This document shows, in pieces, positions 6,337-10,647 of a stretch of 10,647 nucleotides of DNA. Under the pieces are notes generated by a model. It was not told the DNA's origin, made no database searches, and saw only the letters and a list, made by a program, of their open reading frames with translations. Location of the stretch: NCBI GenBank assembly GCA_040905285.1, contig JBBDRV010000046.1, forward strand, positions 1 through 10,647, in the 5' to 3' direction. Source of the DNA: JBBDRV01 sp040905285. Lineage in GTDB: Bacteria; Bacteroidota; Rhodothermia; Balneolales; Balneolaceae. How positions within the stretch are numbered: position 1 is the first letter of the stretch; each line of letters begins with the position of its first letter. The position numbers were made by a program, and so were the translations under genes.

Positions 6337-7044
6337 TCAGGTATTGCGGATACGTTTTCCAAGATGCAAACCAAGTGCCGGTTTCAAAAATCTGTAACAC
6401 TGTTCAGCATGTGTGAACGGCACACAATGTCCGGCCTGTTTAATTTCAAAATACTGACTATTATCCTGAAGATCAGCATACATGCTGCGTCCCTTTGTAT
6501 TGGAAACAACTTCATCCGCTTCCCCGTGGATAAAGGTTATGCCCGGAACGCGCAGCAGCTTTTCCGGATTCAGCCGTGATGTACCCAGAATATCAAGGTC
6601 ACTGAGAAGATTGTCATGATTAAATGTTCCCGGGAATTCTTCTGACGTCACCTTATCCGGGCTGAAGGCATTTTTATAAAACATGCGCAGTACTTCTCCC
6701 GGTTTCTCTACAAACCGGCTCAGCATCTGCCGCAGGACAAGACGCGACCGTCTGTTCTCTTCAGTGGCTGCGGGATGAAAATCAAGAAATCCGGATAAGA
6801 CAACCAGGTGATCCGCCTCCGCCAGCAGCCCGGCCGGACACCAGTGAAGACCAAATGAATGGGTAAGCAGTACCTTTCGTCCGGAAGATTCACTGAAAGA
6901 AGGCTTGCAGGGCGGCCCGAAGTACCCTCTGTCCGCATGAATGAATCTGACTGCAGACGGTAATATGGACTCCCAGCCCTCCCATACATTCGGGGAAAAG
7001 CCCCAGCCATGAAAAGTAATCAGTTCTGTGTTCGCTCTATCCAT
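6337..7044 (-). CDS. BioH-like pimeloyl-ACP methyl ester carboxylesterase (alpha/beta hydrolase)
   Basis: Probably hydrolyses the methyl ester of pimeloyl-ACP after chain extension, freeing pimeloyl-ACP for BioF. This role rests mainly on position, between bioF and bioC, where BioH, BioG and related esterases occur. The 235-residue alpha/beta hydrolase has FHGWGFSPNVW at 11-21, like the HGWG oxyanion segment of BioH and the GWG of BioG. The nucleophile is S63 in LLTHSFGLHWCP, so the elbow reads TxSxG rather than GxSxG. The likely acid is D177 in HGEADEVV and the likely base H206 in AGHCVPFTH. There is no signal peptide, consistent with a cytoplasmic acyl-ACP substrate. The ATG at 7044 overlaps the bioF stop by 8 bp, with GAGG nine bases upstream. 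Several unrelated esterase types fill this step in bacteria, so I leave the symbol blank. Confidence 0.8.
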   Translation of the reverse strand: MDRANTELITFHGWGFSPNVWEGWESILPSAVRFIHADRGYFGPPCKPSFSESSGRKVLLTHSFGLHWCPAGLLAEADHLVVLSGFLDFHPAATEENRRSRLVLRQMLSRFVEKPGEVLRMFYKNAFSPDKVTSEEFPGTFNHDNLLSDLDILGTSRLNPEKLLRVPGITFIHGEADEVVSNTKGRSMYADLQDNSQYFEIKQAGHCVPFTHAEQCYRFLKPALGLHLGKRIRNT

Positions 7045-8188
7045 TTTTCAATACCTCAAGCAGATTTTTTATTTCTTCAATACCGTGATGGGCATTCAGG
7101 GTCAGCCGCAGCCGGCTCCGCTTTACTGTCGGCGGCCGGATTGCCTGTACAAATACTTTTTCCTCGTACAGCAGCCGGGAGAGTCGGACGGACTCTTCTT
7201 CATTCGAAAGCAGTACCGGAATAATCTGTGACCTGCTATCACCGGTTTCATAGCCCAGATTTTTTAAACTGTCAGAAAGAAACAGCGTTTTCTCTGCCAG
7301 TAAAGACCGTTCCCTGTCCATACCGGGAATAAGATCCACGGCGGCATCCGCCGCACCGACAGAGCCGGGCGATGAAGATGTGGAGTAAATTACTCCAGAA
7401 GAGTAGTTTACAAGGAACACCTTCATTTCTTCTGAACACAATACAAATGCACCGTAACCACCTCCCGCTTTTCCAAACGTGCCCAGCACAAGATCGATAT
7501 CATCACGGCCTTCAGTCAGACCCAGGCCGTTCTCTCCGAATACGCCGAAAGCATGTGCGTCATCCACCATCAGGTATGCACCGTATCGTCTGCACAGGGC
7601 GGAAATATCATTTAAAGGAGCCCGGTCACCATCCATGCTGAACAACGATTCTGTAACAACCCAGCAGTCACCATTGCGGCGGCAGTTTTTCAGAAGATAC
7701 TCCAGGTGGTCACAGTCGTTATGCTGAAACCGCCTGAAAGGGGCATGGCTCAGTGTCGCCCCCTGGATAACACTGTTATGAACAGTTTTGTCGGCAAGAA
7801 TCAAATCATGGCGCCCGGTCAGGGCCGGCAAAATTGTAACATTTGCCTGAAATCCACTTCCAAACAGCAGGCAGGCTTCGGCTGAGTACAGCCCCGCAAT
7901 TTTTTCTTCCAGATCATGATGTATGTGAAGAGATCCGGATACCAGTCTTGAAGCAGACGAACTTGTGCCGTAACGTTCGGTAAATAAAGCAGAACGTTTA
8001 ATCAGTTCAGTGTGAGTTGAAAGCCCCAGATAATCATTGCTGCAAAAGTTCAGAAACGCTGTTCCGTCGATTACAATCCTCTTCTTGCTGTTTTCATAGC
8101 TGACAGGTGTCAATGACCGCAGACGGGCTTTTTTTTCCCGCTGCAAAAGCCGGTTGTGTATCGTAGGATAATGTGCATTTTTCTTCAC
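7037..8188 (-). CDS. bioF: 8-amino-7-oxononanoate synthase (KAPA synthase)
   Basis: BioF is a PLP alpha-oxoamine synthase that condenses pimeloyl-ACP with L-alanine to form KAPA. The 383-residue product shows NFCSNDYLGL (47-56), the GTSSSASRLVSGS region (74-86), GSGFQAN (110-116), H137 in KTVHNSV stacked on PLP, ESLFSMDGD (180-188), DDAHAFGVFG with D209 and H212, and the Schiff-base lysine K240 in GTFGKAGGGYGAF. Length matches E. coli BioF (384). BioF is favoured over the close relatives Kbl and ALA synthase by the bio neighbours and by the FGK rather than SK lysine context. Translation appears to start at GTG (8188), one base after the stop of the DUF4837 gene, so it is likely coupled to that upstream gene. 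No better in-frame start is visible. Confidence 0.95.
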   Translation of the reverse strand: MKKNAHYPTIHNRLLQREKKARLRSLTPVSYENSKKRIVIDGTAFLNFCSNDYLGLSTHTELIKRSALFTERYGTSSSASRLVSGSLHIHHDLEEKIAGLYSAEACLLFGSGFQANVTILPALTGRHDLILADKTVHNSVIQGATLSHAPFRRFQHNDCDHLEYLLKNCRRNGDCWVVTESLFSMDGDRAPLNDISALCRRYGAYLMVDDAHAFGVFGENGLGLTEGRDDIDLVLGTFGKAGGGYGAFVLCSEEMKVFLVNYSSGVIYSTSSSPGSVGAADAAVDLIPGMDRERSLLAEKTLFLSDSLKNLGYETGDSRSQIIPVLLSNEEESVRLSRLLYEEKVFVQAIRPPTVKRSRLRLTLNAHHGIEEIKNLLEVLKNG

Positions 8189-8189
8189 G

Positions 8190-9308
8190 TCATTCTATTG
8201 ATACAAATTCATAATCCTCTGGATAGTCACCGGGAGTAAACGTGGAGTCGGAGCGAAAAGTCCGTCCCATCGCTCTGAATTGCTGAACAAACCTTCTTTT
8301 TTCCACGCCGGGTGCGAACTGGCCATATTCAATCATAAACAGTCGTTCCGTTTCAGGGTCGTAATAGGTGAAATTGACAAACGGCCCTCCCATAAAATCC
8401 CGGGTCATCCTCCAGGTACCCAGTGTTTCCCATCCTATCAGCCGGTCATCTCTCTCAATTTCCCTGGTCTCTATATCGCGGCGGGGGCTGTATTCTGTAG
8501 TGACATAGGATCCTTCACGCGTTCCCTGGACATAGCGTTCCATAATTGAATCCCTGGCTGCATTTATCCAGTTCTGATCAATCATATCCGGATTCTCGAC
8601 CCCGTCTTTCCACCAGCCCCACATCCATCGGTCATTTTCGGGGAGAGCCCGCCGGAAGGATACGACATTGAGAGTATCTACTGTCCAGATATAATCGTGC
8701 TGCATTCGCACCTCCCATCCGTATTTTGTCCGGAGTGAATCGGAAAGGTCCGTTTGTTCTCCACGCCGGTAGATACTCTGCTGCCAGCGCTCAAGCTCGA
8801 CAGCCATGGCATTTTCCACAAGACTTTCACCGGCATTTCTGATTTCTTCCGCCAGGGCAGCATCGTCAGTGGAGGTAAGTATCAGCGCCCATTGATCACG
8901 GTACCACTGGTCCCTGAGAGGAAATGCAAAACTTTCTTCCGCTCTCACTCTGTTCTCGATAGATTCACTCAGTACAGCGCGGATAAATGCCGAGGTGTTG
9001 GTCTGGTCATTAACCGGCCCGGCAAAAATGATATTCTTGAATTTTCTCAGCTCATCCAGCTCATCATTGGTCCTGAAGTCACGAAACCTCAGGGTGTACT
9101 GCTCTTCGGGGTTTGGAAGGGTTTCAACAGGTCTGCCGAATGTTTCCCTTAGGGCGTCAGCCGTGCGGCTGTCATGGAGCGTGGAGTCCATAACCACAAA
9201 GATAACGTGATTGTCACCAATCGCACGCTGGCGAAAGTCACCTTCGCATGCGGTACCGGAAAAAAAGGCCGCCCCGAGTAGAATAAGGATACCGAGACTA
9301 CGCATCAT
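8190..9308 (-). CDS. DUF4837 family lipoprotein
   Basis: Function unknown. From the ATG at 9308 the product has 372 residues: a short N-terminus, a hydrophobic stretch LGILILLGAAFF (5-16), and C21 in SGTACEGD. This reads as a lipoprotein signal, although the residue three before the Cys is Gly rather than the usual Leu. The rest is a soluble, Arg/Glu/Asp-rich domain. The recognisable parts are FKNIIFAGPVN (90-100), DQWALIL (138-144), and above all TWRMTRDFMGGPFVNF (298-313) followed by FAPGVEKRRFVQQFRAM, which are characteristic of DUF4837. I know that family mainly from Bacteroidota and relatives. An earlier ATG at 9347 overlaps trpA by 14 bp and would add 13 residues before the signal; I prefer 9308 because it gives a normal signal peptide. 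Neither start has a Shine-Dalgarno sequence. The gene sits between trpA and bioF, one base from bioF. Confidence 0.85.
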   Translation of the reverse strand: MMRSLGILILLGAAFFSGTACEGDFRQRAIGDNHVIFVVMDSTLHDSRTADALRETFGRPVETLPNPEEQYTLRFRDFRTNDELDELRKFKNIIFAGPVNDQTNTSAFIRAVLSESIENRVRAEESFAFPLRDQWYRDQWALILTSTDDAALAEEIRNAGESLVENAMAVELERWQQSIYRRGEQTDLSDSLRTKYGWEVRMQHDYIWTVDTLNVVSFRRALPENDRWMWGWWKDGVENPDMIDQNWINAARDSIMERYVQGTREGSYVTTEYSPRRDIETREIERDDRLIGWETLGTWRMTRDFMGGPFVNFTYYDPETERLFMIEYGQFAPGVEKRRFVQQFRAMGRTFRSDSTFTPGDYPEDYEFVSIE

Positions 9309-9333
9309 GGGCAGTCTGTAGAATATTGAAACG

Positions 9334-10146
9334 TCAGCTGTTTCCATATTTCAGTTGTTTGACAAAATGATAAATTTTCTTTTCCCAGCCTTTGTCCGGA
9401 TAGCATTCCCGGATGACATCGATCAGGGCGCTTCCCACTACGAACCCGTCCGATTGCCGGGATATGCGAACCGCGTCTTCATGACTGCGTATCCCGAAAC
9501 CGATCAATTTCGGGTTCTTTTTTATACAGCGGTTGACACGGTCTATAAAACGCTTTACGGATCTCGCTATTTCATTCCCGTCACGGGCCCCCGTCACACC
9601 GGTTACCGATACACAGTAGACAAATCCGCCGGAAACGTCATCTATCCTTTTCATTCTGGCATCACTGGTATTGGGAGCAACCAGATAAATAAGCGACAGG
9701 CCGTATTGAGCCGCATCCCTGCTGATAATCTGCGACTCTTCAATGGGTATATCCGGAATAATCAGTCCATCCACCCCGGCGGCGGCGGCCCTGCTGCAAA
9801 ATCTGGTCACTCCATATTTCAGGACCGGATTGATATAGCCCATCAGAATAACGGGGATTTCCGATTTACTGCGAATCTTGCGGACAATCTCAAAAATCTT
9901 CTCCATCGTAATGCCGTTTTCGATGGCTGTATTACTTGAATACTGGATTGTGGGTCCGTCAGCCAGGGGGTCACTGAACGGCATGCCCAACTCGATAATA
10001 TCCGCTCCGTTAGCCTCAAATCCGAGAACAAGGTCAGCTGTGATCTCCACGTCCGGATAACCTGCCGTCAGGAAAAGTGACATTATTTTCTCTTCCGGCG
10101 GCTTGTTCCTGAAGAGAGACTGAATTCTGTTTTTTGTTTGAATCAT
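9334..10146 (-). CDS. trpA: Tryptophan synthase alpha chain
   Basis: TrpA cleaves indole-3-glycerol phosphate to indole and glyceraldehyde-3-phosphate. The indole is channelled to TrpB within the alpha2-beta2 complex in the cytoplasm. The 270-residue TIM barrel carries IIELGMPFSDPLADGPTIQ (50-68), with the catalytic pair at E52 and D63 (E49 and D60 in Salmonella). PVILMGYINPVLKYG and GLIIPDIPIEE follow, then the mobile loop 6 motif VSVTGVTGAR, GFGI, and the phosphate-binding DGFVVGSALI. The ATG at 10146 shares one base with the trpB stop (TGATG), a classic arrangement for equimolar coupled synthesis; the TTG just before it is not needed. The C-terminus KQLKYGNS ends at TGA 9334, 25 bp before the chosen start of the DUF4837 gene. 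Confidence 0.97.
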   Translation of the reverse strand: MIQTKNRIQSLFRNKPPEEKIMSLFLTAGYPDVEITADLVLGFEANGADIIELGMPFSDPLADGPTIQYSSNTAIENGITMEKIFEIVRKIRSKSEIPVILMGYINPVLKYGVTRFCSRAAAAGVDGLIIPDIPIEESQIISRDAAQYGLSLIYLVAPNTSDARMKRIDDVSGGFVYCVSVTGVTGARDGNEIARSVKRFIDRVNRCIKKNPKLIGFGIRSHEDAVRISRQSDGFVVGSALIDVIRECYPDKGWEKKIYHFVKQLKYGNS

Positions 10147-10647
10147 CAAAGGTTTTCTGAAATGGTTTTCATGTCTTTGTCACCCCGGCCGGAAAGGTTG
10201 ACTGCAACCAGCTGGTCCGGAGTGGTTTCAGGCATCAGTGTTTCAAGATAAGCGAAAGCATGGGCCGTCTCCAGTGCCGGTATGATCCCTTCCTGTTCTG
10301 AAACGAGTTTGACTGCCTGCATGGCCTGTTTATCTGTAATACCATGATAGCTGACTCTCTTCCGGTCAAACAGATAGGAATGTTCCGGCCCTATTCCCGG
10401 ATAGTCGAGGCCCGCACTGATCGAATGTGCAAGCTGAACCTGTCCCTCATCATTTTGAAGCAGATAGCTGAGAGAGCCGTGCAGCACTCCCGGCGTGCCT
10501 TTTGTCAGTGTAGCCGCTGTCTGGTCTGTATCCGCCCCCAGCCCGGCTGCCTCTATTCCGATCATTTTTATATCATCGTTATCAAGGAAAGGGTGAAAAA
10601 AGCCGATGGCGTTGGAACCACCGCCCACACAGGCCAGCAGGTAATCC
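10146..10647 (-). CDS. trpB: Tryptophan synthase beta chain, C-terminal part (partial at window edge)
   Basis: TrpB joins indole and L-serine to make tryptophan with PLP. Only the last 166 residues are in the window; the frame is open through the right edge, entering as DYLLACVGGGSNAIG. GGGSNAIG binds the PLP phosphate. Other landmarks are HSISAGLDYPGIGPEHSYL, typical of the canonical TrpB1 type, and SEQEGIIPALETAHAFAYL with the Glu near the PLP ring. VNLSGRGDKD follows, with the Ser that contacts the pyridine nitrogen. The stop TGA at 10148-10146 overlaps the trpA start by one base. The upstream part, with the catalytic Lys, lies outside the window. Confidence 0.96.
   Translation of the reverse strand, partial: DYLLACVGGGSNAIGFFHPFLDNDDIKMIGIEAAGLGADTDQTAATLTKGTPGVLHGSLSYLLQNDEGQVQLAHSISAGLDYPGIGPEHSYLFDRKRVSYHGITDKQAMQAVKLVSEQEGIIPALETAHAFAYLETLMPETTPDQLVAVNLSGRGDKDMKTISENL

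Noticed and set aside
9355..9939. Long plus-strand open frame (194 codons) antisense to trpA
   Set aside because: It lies wholly within trpA on the other strand, resembles no protein family I recognise, and trpA carries all its catalytic motifs.
10629..10647. trpB starting at the GTG at 10628
   Set aside because: This GTG is the Val before the GGGSNAIG phosphate-binding motif in the middle of TrpB, and the frame continues as DYLLAC to the window edge. The gene is simply cut by the window.

Overview
The window (about 50% G+C by eye) is a chromosomal biosynthetic region. It looks like a member of the Bacteroidota/Balneolota/Rhodothermota group. The main pointer is a DUF4837-type lipoprotein gene, a family I know mainly from those phyla; the weak or absent Shine-Dalgarno sequences before most genes agree with this. 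The assignment is an inference from gene content, not from a marker gene. I see no rRNA, tRNA, CRISPR array, transposase or prophage gene.

Layout: at the left edge is the start of a truncated minus-strand gene (possibly a FIST-domain protein). After a 151-bp divergent spacer comes bioB on the plus strand. Everything right of bioB is on the minus strand. In transcription order (right to left) this is: the 3' part of trpB, trpA, a DUF4837 lipoprotein gene, bioF, a bioH-like esterase gene, bioC, bioD, bioA, a monofunctional peptidoglycan glycosyltransferase gene (mtgA), and a secreted alpha/beta hydrolase gene that converges on bioB. From trpB to bioA the genes overlap or nearly touch, the only real gap being 69 bp before bioC. 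They therefore look like one mixed tryptophan-biotin transcription unit, with mtgA 40 bp further downstream.

Functionally the window encodes a full biotin route. BioC methylates malonyl-ACP so that it can be extended by fatty-acid synthesis. The BioH-like esterase removes the methyl group from pimeloyl-ACP methyl ester. BioF, BioA, BioD and BioB then make KAPA, DAPA, dethiobiotin and biotin. trpB and trpA supply the two subunits of tryptophan synthase. The DUF4837 lipoprotein, MtgA and the secreted hydrolase are envelope proteins with no obvious link to either pathway.

Most of the window is ordinary metabolism and I found no convincing new defence, mobile or RNA system. The points worth a second look are: a 12-bp start-codon-bearing minisatellite inside the hydrolase signal peptide; a pair of near-identical 23-bp inverted repeats 73 bp apart upstream of that gene; an esterase with a THSFG rather than GxSxG nucleophile elbow; the trp-DUF4837-bio gene fusion at operon level; and an acidic C-terminal tail on MtgA.
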